Positions 33,001-43,999 of a DNA stretch of 64,000 nucleotides are shown here, piece by piece. The stretch is from Maratus speciosus (lineage: Eukaryota; Arthropoda; Arachnida; Araneae; Salticidae), in NCBI GenBank assembly GCA_963932465.1, contig OZ010799.1, positions 285,210,083 through 285,274,082 of the forward strand, in the 5' to 3' direction. Each line of letters begins with the position of its first letter. Position 1 is the first letter of the stretch. The notes under the pieces were generated by a model, which saw only the letters and a list, made by a program, of their open reading frames with translations, ran no database searches and was not told the DNA's origin. Both the position numbers and the translations under genes were made by a program.

Positions 33001-35330
33001 TCCAAACAGTCATTCAAGGACAACTCACCTGCTTCATGCGAACTCGCATCAAAAACAATGCGACATTTTGTGTATACACTGTCTTGTTTAAATACCGTAT
33101 GGTGAGGTAAATAAAAAATCGGGTTGTTAGAATTTTCTTCTGACTCAGGAACAATTTCAATAATTTTCATCTCTAAATATTCGTCTAAAATTTTACGATA
33201 ATTTTCATATAAACTTGTATCACGTTTCATTCTTTTTACGAGAGTAGCGAGCCGTGTTTGGGCTATCTGGTAATTATTGTTTAGTTCTTCCAAATCCCGT
33301 TTCCATGGGAGACAGATTTCATATCTGTTATTTATAAACCGCACCTTTTCCCGAAATTTCTCTAAAATATCTTCATTTTTTACATTAACTGGGTCATCCC
33401 TAATTCCTATTGTCTCTAAATCCCAGAACACCTTCAAATCTAATTCATCTTGATTTTCTAATAAATAACAATTATATTTAGTTTCGTTATTTTCGTTTTC
33501 ATCATGTATAACTCCACCTGCAATCCAGCCTAAATAAGAGTTTTGTAAAATTATAGAAGTCTCGGGAATTTTCATTTGACCAGTTAATAACAAATCATAA
33601 TAAACATCTGCCCCCAATAGCACCTGAATTCGCTGTGGTTCAAAAAACTTTGGGTTAGCATAAACCAAATTACGTGGTAGTTTCAGATTAGAAATATCTA
33701 CGCCACTCATAGGATTTAAATCAGTTATTTTAGGAACCAAAAACATGTTACAGAATTTTTTAAATGTTCGATCTTTGTTTGAAATTTCGACATGTATTCT
33801 GTTTTTAATTTTACAGATTGCATCATTTAATCCGGAAACAACTGACCTTACTTTATATTTATCTAATCCTAATAATTCTGCTGCAGAAAAGGTAATTAAA
33901 GATATATTACTAGCTGTATCTAAAATAGCAACAAAAGGAAAAAAAAAATCATTTCTTCCCCTCAAATAAACTGTCGCTGTTGAAATCAACGCATTATAGC
34001 TGGCGCCGGACACTGTCTGGTTATAATTATTTTGACAGCTCAAGGTCTTCGCATTTGAAATAATTTCCACAGAATTAGTATTTATTTTTTCTTCATTTTT
34101 AATCGGAGATGAATTCATGATATGATTACTTTGTTTATTTTCATAACAAGATTTCGAAAAGTTAGCTCCATGAAGTGTGGTATGGTGATCTGAGTAACAA
34201 ACCTTGCATTTATTATTTAATTTATTACATCGGTTAAGGGTATGAGGAGATAAGCAATTATAACATAATCGTAATTTTCGTATTTGATTTAATCTTTCCT
34301 GAACCGGTGAAGCTAAATACTTTTGACATCGAAAAATCAAATGGGGTTGTTTACAAATTGCGCAATTAAGTTTGTCACCTTGTAAAACGAAAGATTTTTG
34401 CTTAGAGGCAATTTCAAACCTAGGTTTCGTAGCGATATTGTTTTTTTGTACATTTTCTAAAGCTTGAGCTCTTTTCAGTAAAAAATCAATAAAATTATTC
34501 CACTCGGGTAACTCGTTAGAATCAAGAGACATTTCAAAAGCTTTTCTTGATTCATCATCGATTCTTTGTAAAACAAAATACATTAAAATGGATTCTGATA
34601 AAGTGTTTTGTTCAAGTTCTAATTGTTTTAAAGCTCTCAAATGGCTCAATAAATTATCTACCAAATTGCGTATTTCCTTCGCGTTTTCAATTTTTATTTT
34701 GTTATTACTCAATAATTCTGAAATATGACTATTTACCAATAATCTTTTGTTTTCAAATCGTTTTTTCAAAGCTTCGAATAAGGAAGTATAAGAATCGTCA
34801 ATATTTTGTAATTGTTTCACAGGCCCGGTTAAGGATGATTGTAAATAATACAGCTTTTGCGCATCATTTAACTCAACGTTACTATCTATTAAAGTGGTGA
34901 ATTGTAACTTAAAATTCATCCACTCTGTATATCGCCCCGAAAATTGGGGTAGATTAATTGACGGCAATTTGATTTTTGCCTCATTAGAAATGCCTCTATC
35001 ATTACTATTATTTTGACTTTCAACACTAGAAATACTAGGTTTTATTAAATCAAGAAGGCTTACTTCGATAGCTTCTAACTGTTCTTCGATTTCAGTCAAG
35101 GAATTTTCAAACTCCTCTAAATCCTCGTCGGCTATAATAGAGTATGCTTCGTTTCTTAATTCATCAGTCTTCTTTTTCAACGTTTGAAGAGAATTTAATT
35201 TCAAATCCAATTCTTTAGGGCCAAGTTTCGATTTCAATGCATTCGATATTCTGGTTACCTGGCCGCGTATATTTCCTCGTTTCCGATTAAGAACCACAGT
35301 TCCTGAAATCGCTGGAGTAGCAACAGACAT
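30075..35330 (-). CDS. BEL-2 Gag-Pro-Pol polyprotein (1751 aa)
   Basis: A complete BEL/Pao polyprotein from the ATG at 35330 to a TAA at 30075, the usual length for the family. Domains in order: N-terminal coiled coil (about 40-95); DUF1759 gag (about 120-270); zinc knuckles (CAIC..H..C at 323, CYNC..H..C at 356, CKVC..HH at 375); DUF1758 protease with LDTASN at about 470 and LLGADVY at about 572; RT with VLADIEKAFLQ at about 802 and YVDD at 884; RNase H with FADASPKAYGA at about 1065 and LWTDSQIALYW at about 1140. The integrase has a zinc finger (about 1385-1423) and D-D-E in GLDYCG (1454), SDNAKTF (1521) and GGIWEA (1573). A DUF5641-type tail (about 1670-1751) closes it. No stop, frameshift or lost catalytic residue. 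The neighbouring LTR would supply the promoter and poly(A) site. Confidence 0.97.
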   Translation of the reverse strand: MSVATPAISGTVVLNRKRGNIRGQVTRISNALKSKLGPKELDLKLNSLQTLKKKTDELRNEAYSIIADEDLEEFENSLTEIEEQLEAIEVSLLDLIKPSISSVESQNNSNDRGISNEAKIKLPSINLPQFSGRYTEWMNFKLQFTTLIDSNVELNDAQKLYYLQSSLTGPVKQLQNIDDSYTSLFEALKKRFENKRLLVNSHISELLSNNKIKIENAKEIRNLVDNLLSHLRALKQLELEQNTLSESILMYFVLQRIDDESRKAFEMSLDSNELPEWNNFIDFLLKRAQALENVQKNNIATKPRFEIASKQKSFVLQGDKLNCAICKQPHLIFRCQKYLASPVQERLNQIRKLRLCYNCLSPHTLNRCNKLNNKCKVCYSDHHTTLHGANFSKSCYENKQSNHIMNSSPIKNEEKINTNSVEIISNAKTLSCQNNYNQTVSGASYNALISTATVYLRGRNDFFFPFVAILDTASNISLITFSAAELLGLDKYKVRSVVSGLNDAICKIKNRIHVEISNKDRTFKKFCNMFLVPKITDLNPMSGVDISNLKLPRNLVYANPKFFEPQRIQVLLGADVYYDLLLTGQMKIPETSIILQNSYLGWIAGGVIHDENENNETKYNCYLLENQDELDLKVFWDLETIGIRDDPVNVKNEDILEKFREKVRFINNRYEICLPWKRDLEELNNNYQIAQTRLATLVKRMKRDTSLYENYRKILDEYLEMKIIEIVPESEENSNNPIFYLPHHTVFKQDSVYTKCRIVFDASSHEAGELSLNDCLDAGSNLNPNIFHLLIFFRLNKIAVLADIEKAFLQISINEKDRDVLRFLFIDDNPVNGDEFKVIMYSFLRLTFALNSSPFLLSATIKQHLSKFKKEYPVTTEILDSCIYVDDLIAGSDTVQDALNISQQSHRIMKEASMTFRKWISNNEVVMESWEKNGFSTLPQPFEENKPHKVLGLLWQPKQDMLMIDIDNLVEFLCKAKNTKRFVLQVAGRIFDPLGLISPFTIRIKLLFQELWNRNLTWDEELPPDISKLWEQWCSELPQLVQLNIPRNVFQFPEDSEYKVILHTFADASPKAYGAVIYLQIYSKTQSSIKLLTSKSRVAPLRKVSLPRLELLGALLAARLTCEVKKVLDRKGPSSMFLWTDSQIALYWIKGSANRWKSFVSNRVKEIQSLTDPSRWFHCAGSENPADLLTRGIKSEDLIQSHKWWTGPEFLKDSLDICNNEQSLVVPDQEIYLNELKRDSVDNIHHFTTLSITTEHSIIEHIFSLTNNFIKLIRIISFIFRFYKNCRNPQKTRGPLTLDEVRQAELFLIRSAQKGEFRDEIKCLKKGKPVKHNSRLSSLNVFLGNEGLIRVGGRLSHADLPPNSKFPIVLPANHKLTNIILNYFHLKYFHLGPQALLFHVRQKFWPLNGRNNCRKIVHKCVTCFKNKPVVSSQLMADLPRERVTPNFAFSVTGLDYCGPFSIKFRNQRKGVLNKVYVVVYICLCTKAIHLDFVSDLTTQAFIASLKRFFGRRGKCAKILSDNAKTFIGADIELKKLHKLVSVPDEELCNFLTQEGIKWEFIPPKSPNFGGIWEAAVKSFKFHLKRVIGDQKLTLEEFLTILAEIEGVLNSRPLTPLSPDFENFETLTPSHFLIGRPITSIAEPQLDEINENRLAKWQIITKFSQQIWKLWKRDYLNNLQQRGKWKFKKDDVQKGTLVLIKQENLPSTKWLVGRIVEVFKGRDNIIRTVNLRLPDGRIFKRNVRDVCILPVE

Positions 35331-35404
35331 TGTACTCTAAATTCTGTAAATAAATAATCCGAAATATCCAAGGGCTTGATTCTTCACAGTGTTCTAAATG
35401 AGCG

Positions 35405-35424
35405 CTGCGGCTCGTACGACCAAA
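35405..35424 (-). promoter_or_regulatory. BEL-2 primer-binding site
   Basis: On the minus strand, tggtcgtacgagccgcagcg starts seven bases after the 5' LTR end. The TGG start suits a tRNA primer site. Confidence 0.6.
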
Positions 35425-35430
35425 AAACTT

Positions 35431-35691
35431 TGTATTCGATAGCTCACTTTTATAGGAATGTGACTGTACTGTGGTCAATGGATAGATAGTCCACGCTTCT
35501 AAAACACAACACAACATTTAATTATTTACATAAAATTCAAAGGAGACTGGCAATGGTTGATACATTGCGCTTACGTCGTAACTTACATGGAGAACAACAA
35601 CAACAAACTGGCGGGGAATCCTCGCCCGCGCCCCTTCCAGTCCAAAGCGCTTGTAGCGCCCTCTCACAAATTATGATATACGGAGGAAACA
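35431..35691 (-). repeat. BEL-2 5' LTR
   Basis: Near-identical to 29613-29873. Ends ggaggaaaca next to the TSD agatc at 35692-35696. It would hold the transcription start for the polyprotein. Confidence 0.95.
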
Positions 35692-35984
35692 AGATCTTTC
35701 ACTCGCTTTTGCTCAGAATCCGCAAACTCAGCGATCAAGCGATTTTTAAGGGTTAAATACAAATCAGCCATCGGGGGATTTTTCACAATATCGCTCACAT
35801 AAGAAAGTACTTCAGAATTGAGGGCCGAAACCACGGCGTAATACTTCGTAGTATCCTGGTTAATATTATTTAAAATAAACTGCGCTTCAATATTTATAAA
35901 CCATAAGTCAGCTTCGTTGTCCCAAAAAGGGGGAAATTTAACTGCAACTTTCTCAATCTGTTGCGGGGGATCGGTTAGCGGCAT
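35692..35984 (-). pseudogene. Gypsy gag, 5' part (split by BEL-2)
   Basis: The frame starts at the ATG at 35984 (MPLTDPPQQIEKVAVKFPPF) and includes FWDNEADLWFINIEAQF, the hallmark opening of this arthropod gypsy gag. It ends at the BEL-2 insertion after QKRVKDL. The open frame extends upstream to 36140 but that part is hydrophobic and lacks gag similarity, so the internal ATG is preferred. Confidence 0.87.
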
Positions 35985-36205
35985 CGTAAATACAAAAAAT
36001 AAAACAATGAGCACACCTGACAAAAAACGTGAACGGAAATAAATTAGCCACTTACCTTCAGTAATGTCACATGTCACATGGGGATGCGGAAACTTCCATC
36101 TGCAACCAGAACTGGCACAAAGCGAATAATTAGTCCCCAATTAAATCTGGGAAAACGGAATACTGAGGAATTTAAGCAACAGTGTTGTTTGCGTGTCCAT
36201 TAGTC

Positions 36206-36223
36206 CTTAATGCAAGGTCACCA
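36206..36223 (-). promoter_or_regulatory. Gypsy primer-binding site
   Basis: On the minus strand, tggtgaccttgcattaag begins two bases after the end of the 5' LTR, the expected tRNA primer site. Confidence 0.65.
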
Positions 36224-36225
36224 CT

Positions 36226-36465
36226 TGAAGTGTCTGCTACGCGTCACTTCCACGTTTTAGGGAATCTAACTCCATCAGCGTACTAAATAGCTCGATGTAC
36301 TTCAATTCAATAAAGATGCGTTAGTAGTAACTAAATTATATTTTAACAACTATATTTACAGATTAAATTACAGATTACATTATTAAAACATTGATTGAAG
36401 TGCGTCTACAAACGCTTCGCGAGACAGTCTTTTAACGTCCGTACTAGACGACAGCCGGCAGTCAA
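36226..36465 (-). repeat. Gypsy 5' LTR, inner 240 bp
   Basis: Matches 25588-25827 of the 3' LTR. It is cut off at 36465 by the TIR element (36466-37550). A 9-bp piece follows at 37558-37566, and the outer 134 bp lie 20.5 kb away at 58118-58251. Confidence 0.92.
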
Positions 36466-37550
36466 CAGTAGCGGATAGGGACAGCTTAATGCAACAATGT
36501 TAAAACTTCGACTGCATAACGATATGGGGGGAAAAATCCAAAAATCCCTAGCCGGCTTTGGCACGTTGTTTTGATTTTGTTGGTGTTTGTTTGTACTTGG
36601 TACTTTAATTATCCATGTGTTTTATATTTTATTGTGAATTTATATTTTATTTTTCTCATATTTTTATTATAATTTAAGATGTTAATGCTTGAAGAGAATG
36701 CATTATAATGATTAATATTCTAATGTTAAAAAGTTTATGAGATGCTCTCATTATACATTTGCTATAAAATAGGAACTGAAAGAATCATAAAATTAAAATA
36801 TGTTTAGTTCAGCGTAATAATTAAAAAAAAAAAAATTGAACTATGCACTCTCAATTGGGATTTTTTTTTTTTTTAAACAAAGAAACATGTTAAATTAGGA
36901 ACAAAGAGAAAACAAATACTAATAGCTTTTAAGTCTTTCAAAAGTAAGAAAAAAAATTTAAGCCACATTGACGTATTATGTATAATAATAGTTTCATATA
37001 CACAATTATACTTAGGGAACAAGTATTAAATTATGTATATTTTAATTATAGAAGTGTATGTTACTTAAATCATATTTACTGTTTTCTAAAGCCTTGACTG
37101 ACAGTGAAGTCAAAAGATTTAGCTTAATATAAGAAATAATAATTTTATTGTATCCCTTGGAAAATAATTTTCTTAAAGCTGTTAGAACGCCACATACACA
37201 TCCCTATCAATTTATTTATATGAAATGAGTTAATTACTAAATAACATTATTATGACATAAAAGATAAATTGCTTTTAAATTTTAAAAGTAAAAGTTGTAG
37301 ATATTTGTTTACTTATTTAAACATTTCTTACTACAATGTTGGAAAGATTATGTTCTAAAGATTTTGTTTTTAATATTATTTTGAAATATTTTTGGTAGGT
37401 GGCGCCAGTAAAAATACAAAAGATTATTAGTATTTTCCCTGTACTCCGAACCAGGTTTGAAAAAATCCCTATGAGATTTCCTTCTCCCTTCTTCTATCAT
37501 GCACCCGCTTTTTTAACATTGCTGCATTAAGCTGTCCCCATCCGCTACTG
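36466..37550. mobile_element. 1.1-kb non-autonomous TIR element in the gypsy LTR
   Basis: Terminal inverted repeats of about 41 bp: left cagtagcggatagggacagc then ttaatgcaacaatgtt, with the right end the inverse carrying two changes. A direct repeat cagtcaa (36459-36465 and 37551-37557) flanks it. If the element is taken one base shorter at each end the duplication is gcagtcaac (9 bp). The AT-rich interior has no coding capacity. The 7-9 bp duplication leaves hAT, P or Mutator-like open. I cannot assign the superfamily. Confidence 0.85.
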
Positions 37551-38849
37551 CAGTCAACTGAGTTCCATAGCCGACGTTCTATGGCCCGGAAGCGAAATCG
37601 AAACTAGAAGGTCACGTGACCCAGATAGACGAAGAAGTCGATGGTCGAAGCATTGCTCGCGTTGAAAATTAGCTCGGCGCCGCATGCGATATTTATTACC
37701 ATAGGCGTAGCGTCGGGGGGGCACGTGCCCCCCCAACCTTCTGTACCCCGGGCGCCAGAACAGAAAGCGTAGGGGGCGCCAAATGAATTTTTTTTTTTTT
37801 TGTCTTTACATACAAATATGTATATGTATATATATCGAATTTGCATAAAAATGTCTCGCAGCCGGAAAATCCAAAAGGAAAACTGAATCAAATGCATTAA
37901 AATTTACAAATATATAAAAAGATTCATCTATAATAGAAGACTGCAAATAGGATAATCACTAACATTTTCCAAGGCCAGTAGGTCAGTCTTTACTCCTCTC
38001 TTCTGTGTAAAACTGTCCCTCACCGATAACCGATTTCCTGGGGGGGGGGGGGGCAGAGTCATGTGCCCCGGACGTCAGAACGAAAGGCGAAAAGGGCGCC
38101 AAATGAAGATTTTGCTTCATTGTGACTTCTCTATTTAAAAGATTCCATGAAGGCTGTTCTATTCTTTTTGGAGCTTTCTTTTTCCCGTCTTGCTATGGGC
38201 GACGTCAAATGATTGTCCGGTACAATAAAAAGAAAGGGGGGAAGTAGTCAGAGTTTGAAACTAGGGGGGGGGGGGGGTGCAGAGAGCGCATGTGGTCTGG
38301 GCGCCTCGCGCAGGAGGCGTCATATGAAAATTTGGTTTGCCGTTTTATACAATATATATATATATATATATGTGCGTGTGAAATTTGTGTAAAAAATATT
38401 TTCTAGCCGAAAAGTCAAAAAGAAAAGCTTAGTACAGTGCATTAAAAATCTCAAATAGATAAAAATATTCGCGTACAATATACAAGACAGCAAATGAATA
38501 ACCCTATTCTTTTTCTTATAATTACTTTTTTACATGTATATCACTATATCTGGCCTTAGAGGAGGCGAGGTCAGGTGACCGACTGGGACAATAAAAACCA
38601 AGCGGTCGAAAATTCACAAAACATAAAGTAAAAACTTAATAATTTTGTTGTTGTTGTTTTGAGTCAGACATAAATTTGAAAATTAGCATTAAGTTCAGAA
38701 AAGTATCTAGACATATCAATCTATAAATAAGAAGAGTGGTATAAGTGATAATTCCGCAAAACTGATGTAGATAGTACAGGAAGATTTTTACAATACTGAA
38801 ATTCATTTTTATACCTACTAGAGATGTGTCATTTGTTGAGGAACGACTC

Positions 38850-39295
38850 CAAAGGAACGATTCCGGCAGTGAAACTGAAGGAACGATTCCATTCTGTAAA
38901 AAGGATTCGGTCCTTTTCGGATTCGGTCCTTTTTGGAACGACTCCTCGGATTCGGTCCTTTTTGGAACGGTTCCTCGGATTCGGTCCTTTTTGGAACGGT
39001 TCCTCGGATTCGGTCCTTTTTGGAACGGTTCCTCGGAATCGGTCCTTTTTGGAACGATTCCGAAAAGGAACGACTCCACGGAATCGGTCCTTTTCGGAAC
39101 GATTCCTCGGAATCGGTCCAAAATGTACCGACTCCGAAAAGGACCGATTCCTCGGAGTCGTTCCGAAAAGGACCGATTCCTCGGAGTCGGTCCATTTCGG
39201 AATCGTTCCAAAAAGGACCGAATCCGAGGAACCGTTCCAAAAAGGACCGAATCCGAGGAACCGTTCCGAAAAGGACCGATTCCTCGGGAATCGGT
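38850..39295. repeat. Inverted 29-bp minisatellite (GGAACG-NTTCC-TCGG)
   Basis: Units of 29 bp such as ggaacggttcctcggattcg followed by gtccttttt repeat in one orientation to about 39080 and as the reverse complement from about 39130. The two halves could pair as a hairpin of several hundred bases. Because the unit has no stop codon, all six frames are open here (for example 38636-39240). These are not genes. Confidence 0.9.
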
Positions 39296-39612
39296 TCTTT
39301 TCTTGTAGACTGGCCAGTTTTAATAAATTAAAATACGCTATTTTATTTCAAAATAACAGATTTTGATTCTATTAAAGCTGACTTTATTGCCAAAATATCC
39401 TTCTAATGTGTGTGCCCCCCCCCCCCCCCCACCCCTCCTCAAAAAAAAAAAAAGTAAAGTAAAGAAAGAAAGAAAAAAGAAACTGAAGTGTGGGGCGGAG
39501 TAGGGCGTTTAATAAACATTACTATTTCATCTTCTTGTGCTAAATTAATCTGAAAGAAATAATTAAAAAAAATATTTTATACGAATTGGATTTTTTACAC
39601 CTGAGAGAAAAA

Positions 39613-39681
39613 GTGCCCGAGATGGGATTCGAACCCAGAAACTTTACGTACTTTACCGATTGAGTACCTGGACCCCGAGGG
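39613..39681 (-). pseudogene. tRNA-like remnant (SINE or tRNA pseudogene)
   Basis: On the minus strand a T arm tctgggttcgaatcccat with a perfect B box, and a D-arm-like ggtactcaatcggtaaagta, are spaced as in a tRNA. The acceptor stem does not pair. Probably the head of a tRNA-derived SINE. The rest of 39310-40879 shows nothing else recognisable except a C16 run at 39415-39430. Confidence 0.4.
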
Positions 39682-40879
39682 TAATGGAACACCATGTGTA
39701 CTTTAATACACTAATACATTTTCTAATTGGTAAATGTATCATACGAAATGAATTTTTTCTAAATGAATTCTTAAGGCTGTTCTCAAATCCAAAAGTATAA
39801 ATTTGTGACAAAAGTTTTAATTTATTTTTATTCGGAAATGCATGAAACGAACAGGTGTTGTTGTTCAGAAACTATGTAATCGAGCTGTTTTTTCCGTTTT
39901 TTTGCAAACGCAATAGGCCTTTCAGAAAATAGTGTCAAAGTGGGCGTTTTGAACCGAACTTCCGCACGAAAGAGGCATAATTTCTCAAAAATGGGTGAAA
40001 AACATGTTTGTCACGTGATCAAAATCGATTATAACTCAATAGGTAATTTACTGATCAAAAGATGGAAAACACAGTTCGCTTCCAAATCGCTTCCATGGTC
40101 AAACATTCCAATTTTATATCTTTCCCTTAAAAAATGAATTTGTAAATGTGTCAAAACGTTTTACGCTTGTTGAGCAGATCACTTAAGGACAGCCTTAAGA
40201 AAAACAAAGAAAATGCTTGTTTAATTACTAGTGAAAAATATTTTTTTTTAATCTGACTAGAAACAGTTTTGAATAATGTAAGAAATATATCACTAGGCCA
40301 TAAAAATTGCATTTTAATAGGATAATAATAACTGATTTTCAATTATTTTAATAATTGTAGAGTTACGCACTTTCATGCATATTTCACTATTTCATGTTTT
40401 TTCCTCAATCATAATTTCAATTTGAGAATCCTCTTTGTCAAAATAAATATATGACCAGCTACGAGCGCTCGAGTACCACTTTATTTCCACAGTTGGCGTC
40501 TTGTTTTTCTCTCCTGAAGAAGATGATTAAAAAAATCTCGAAACTCCCTAAGATTGTTGTTTTAATCAACTTACATTGAGGTTTATTACATAGAGTAAAA
40601 TCTGTTAGAACTAGGAATTTTTGTAAAACGTTTCTTTCTTCCTTAAGATAATGAATATTTCAAAAAAGCATAATGTCAAATAATAATAATAAGATAACAG
40701 TAACAGTGGTGGGTGGGATTGAAATAATTTAACCGCGGTTCGCTCTCTTAATGGCCGTTTTGAGTATAAAAACGGGAAAGAAAAATCACGTGCTACATAT
40801 AGATTATAAGACTTTCTCCAACACTGCGACATATATAAAGCTGCATATTTTATGCTTGTTTCGGTTTAATAGATTTATG

Positions 40880-41127
40880 TTAACCCTCCGCCTACCAGAG
40901 GGGTTCAATGGCCCCGACAGGTACATTTATAATGATATTTCTAATTTATTTTAAAAACTGAAATTTCTGTAAATATGGGTTTTTTCTGGGATGTTCTATT
41001 CTTTTGAGTAGAACATTCCAGAAAAAGTCACATATATACAAAATAAAATCATTTTTTAAAATGTGAAAAATCAATTTGAATGTATGTATTGGGTCCTGTT
41101 GCACCGGTCTGGTATGCGGAAGGTTAA
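40880..41127. mobile_element. TTAA-bounded (piggyBac-type) MITE
   Basis: TTAA at 40880-40883 and 41124-41127. Left end ccctccgcctaccagagggg, right end inverted ccttccgcataccagaccgg. A strong internal hairpin, tctgggatgttcta / tagaacattccaga, lies at about 40985-41025. The left end is nearly the same as in the MITE at 22343-22550. From 41128 to 43271 there is only AT-rich sequence plus the short shared repeat at 42790-42835. Confidence 0.8.
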
Positions 41128-43999
41128 TATTGCATTTAAAATTTTTACAATATACGAATTTAATTATTGGTTTCCAAAGAATGCACGTTGTGATTTTGTA
41201 CAGTTTTTTCAATTGTTATTTTACTTCTATTTCTTGCTAAATAATTAGAATTTAAATAACTCTGACTTTGTTTTAATTCAACGTAAAATAAAAGCAAAAA
41301 AAAAAATCGTTTATCGTAATAATTTCTTATAATAATTCAGATTTCTTGATCGTTATTGATACTCGTAAATCCCGAGTTCAATGCCACGATTAATGCCTGT
41401 TACTGTGGTGATGGATAATACATATCTGAGTTTAATTTCGAGCAAATCAAGGCTCCCTTCATGCTAAACTAAATTTAATGTTTCAAGCCTAATACCAAAT
41501 TTCCGTTTTTATTGAGGTAAAACTTACTGCAAATACGATACTAAATTTTATGTATTTTCCTTTCTTATTGTTATTCTTTTCACTTAGAAGATTTATTTAT
41601 TTATTTTCTTTTTTTTCTTAAATTACATAAAGTTTTCTGAAAAGTTCGAATTTAACAAAATGTTTTATCTATTTTAAATAGTTTTGACAATAAAAAGTTT
41701 AACTCCGAATAAAAAATAGTTAAATTCTCAAAAAATTAAGGTTGGTATTATCTATAATACGTTTACAACAGATATCTTTCATTCAACGGCCGAAACTTCG
41801 TCAAAAGGATAGTTCTTTATATAGTACTACACTCTGTAATAATAATGGACATACTTTTAATTTGTTTAATTTAATTAAACCAATAAACCGTTTTTCAGTT
41901 AAAATGTTAGCAAATTTCAAATTTAAAGAAATAGAACTTTGAAGTTTAGTGAATCACTATATCTTTTGGCGGAGATAATATGTACTATATGTGAATAAAA
42001 TCATATATATTACTATATATATATATATATATTATAATATTAATGCATTTAATATTATCTTATAAATATCACTAGCCATAGCCCTTCTAATGAATCTGTT
42101 TACAAATCATCTGAAGAAACTTCTACCCTTTCGTGTAACACAAGTGTTCCATGACTTCATGAGTTATGAAGCTCCAAAGATCCCAATCCAAACAAACATA
42201 TTAGCATTGCAATTCACTCACACCGAACTGAAGTTCTGTATCATATAAGTGAAGAGATGGTGACGGCGGATGAGGGTGTGAAATTAGAGAAATTCCGGTA
42301 GGTTCTCGTGAAATTGGAGATTCAAAAAGAGTTGTAAGTTTATTGAAATTCTACGTAGTTAACAGCAGCTCACAAATAGCGATGTTAGGGTAAAAGACAA
42401 GACATACATCAGTCACTCAGGAAAGACAGTGTGCAAAAACGTGCTTTACTTTTTAACTCTTTCCAATAAAGTTAGTGTTTATGAATGCGGTTTGTCTGTC
42501 CGTCAGACCGTCTGTTCACGCTCTAAGGCAAGTCACACACTAAGGCGACACATAAGACATGTCGCTTGAATTCGCTAGAAAAACTGGTTTAAAACAAGTT
42601 TGCAACAACTTCGTTCTTTGTTTCGACCGGTTTTTGCACTTCATGTTGCGCTTTGTGTCGTTGTGTGGTCTCAGAGTGTAATATACCTAACTCCCGTAAA
42701 TATACTCGGATTCCCATGCAATTGATATATGTTACTGATGTTTACCATGGGATGTTTGATATTCAATATGAAGAGTGTGGCATTAATAGTTTATTTACAG
42801 GGGCACTCAAAAGTATTTCGTTACATTATGGTCAACGGGAAAAAATCGTTTGCAGCGCATTTTAATGACATTAAGCTATTTCAAATGCATTAAAATTGAT
42901 ATATATCACTGAATTGCACTACAAGATGATTGCTATAGAATAGGGTGTTTCACTTCTGAACCAGATCCTGAAGGCGGTGATAATAATGTTGATGAATTAT
43001 GCGAAATATCCTGTGTGCGTAAAGTTAGGGAGCTGAGGAGAAAGACGATAAAGGGCATAAAGTTATTGAAAGTACGGACACTGGAACAAAAATGTAATCT
43101 GCTTTAACTAGTTATATATCCAAACCAGCAGGGACATCCAAATGAAAAATGAGATTCAGAATGAAAAATGAAATTAAGATTACCTATAGGTAGATTTTGA
43201 AGAGGAATCTATGAGACTAAAAATTCCTAGACCCTGGTGACAAATATCAGAGCAATAATAAAATTTCCTATAGAGGATGTCCACTCTCAACGATGTCCAA
43301 TAGCTAATTCCTAAACCGTTAGTCATAGCCATATAGTTCCAATTACAAAAATGTTTTAAATGGGGGTAAAGAAGTATTTAAAAAGTGATTTGGGTCAATA
43401 GAATCATTTCTTGAAAAATTATGAAATTTAATTTTTTATACGATCCCCCGGTCCTTCAAGTTATAGTTAGTAAAACTTTCCTATTACACTTACAAGTAAG
43501 ACAAATAAAAGACATATTATTCTACGACTAAAACTGACCGAAGTAATGGCTGTTTCAACTTGGAGCATATTTTTTGCTGCGAAATAGGGGTCATTTACAA
43601 ATTTACTAGAAATATAAATAATCTTCAGATATATAAAAAATATAGTTAATAGTAAAATTAACATTGCATTATAAATTTGAAATCTATAATCATTCTGAAA
43701 TATTAATGCAAAATATACAGCTTGTACTAAACATATAACAGGAAAAAAATAATAGAATTTTCGTTAAATAAAATGTTGAAAAGCAACAGCCTCGATTCTT
43801 TACACACTGAATCCAAAAATGGCCTTCATTTTTTATCACAAAGTACAGATTTTTTGCAAATCGTAAATTTTAAAGCTAAAAAGTGAAAAATTTTCGGAAA
43901 TCTGATTCTGATAGTATAAAATAGATGTGATTGTTATTTCTTTAACTTTTGATAATTGATTTTTATGTATTTTTTACTATTGAATCCGAAAATGACCTT

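Larger units (their letters stand above)
29613..35691 (-). mobile_element. BEL-2: intact, young BEL/Pao retrotransposon
   Basis: 6,079 bp, minus strand, inserted in gypsy gag. Two 261-bp LTRs (29613-29873 and 35431-35691) differ at about one position. The target duplication agatc (29608-29612 and 35692-35696) is perfect. A single 1751-codon gag-pro-pol frame, a primer-binding site and a polypurine tract are all present. It has everything a mobile BEL/Pao copy needs and is the only element here that could be autonomous. Confidence 0.95.

Noticed and set aside
30592..34900. Plus-strand open frames across BEL-2
   Set aside because: Shadows of the minus-strand polyprotein. No domains on the plus strand.
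38636..39366. Several overlapping open frames of 130-190 codons rich in arginine, serine and phenylalanine
   Set aside because: They are by-products of a 29-bp stop-free minisatellite. All frames on both strands are open and no domain is visible.
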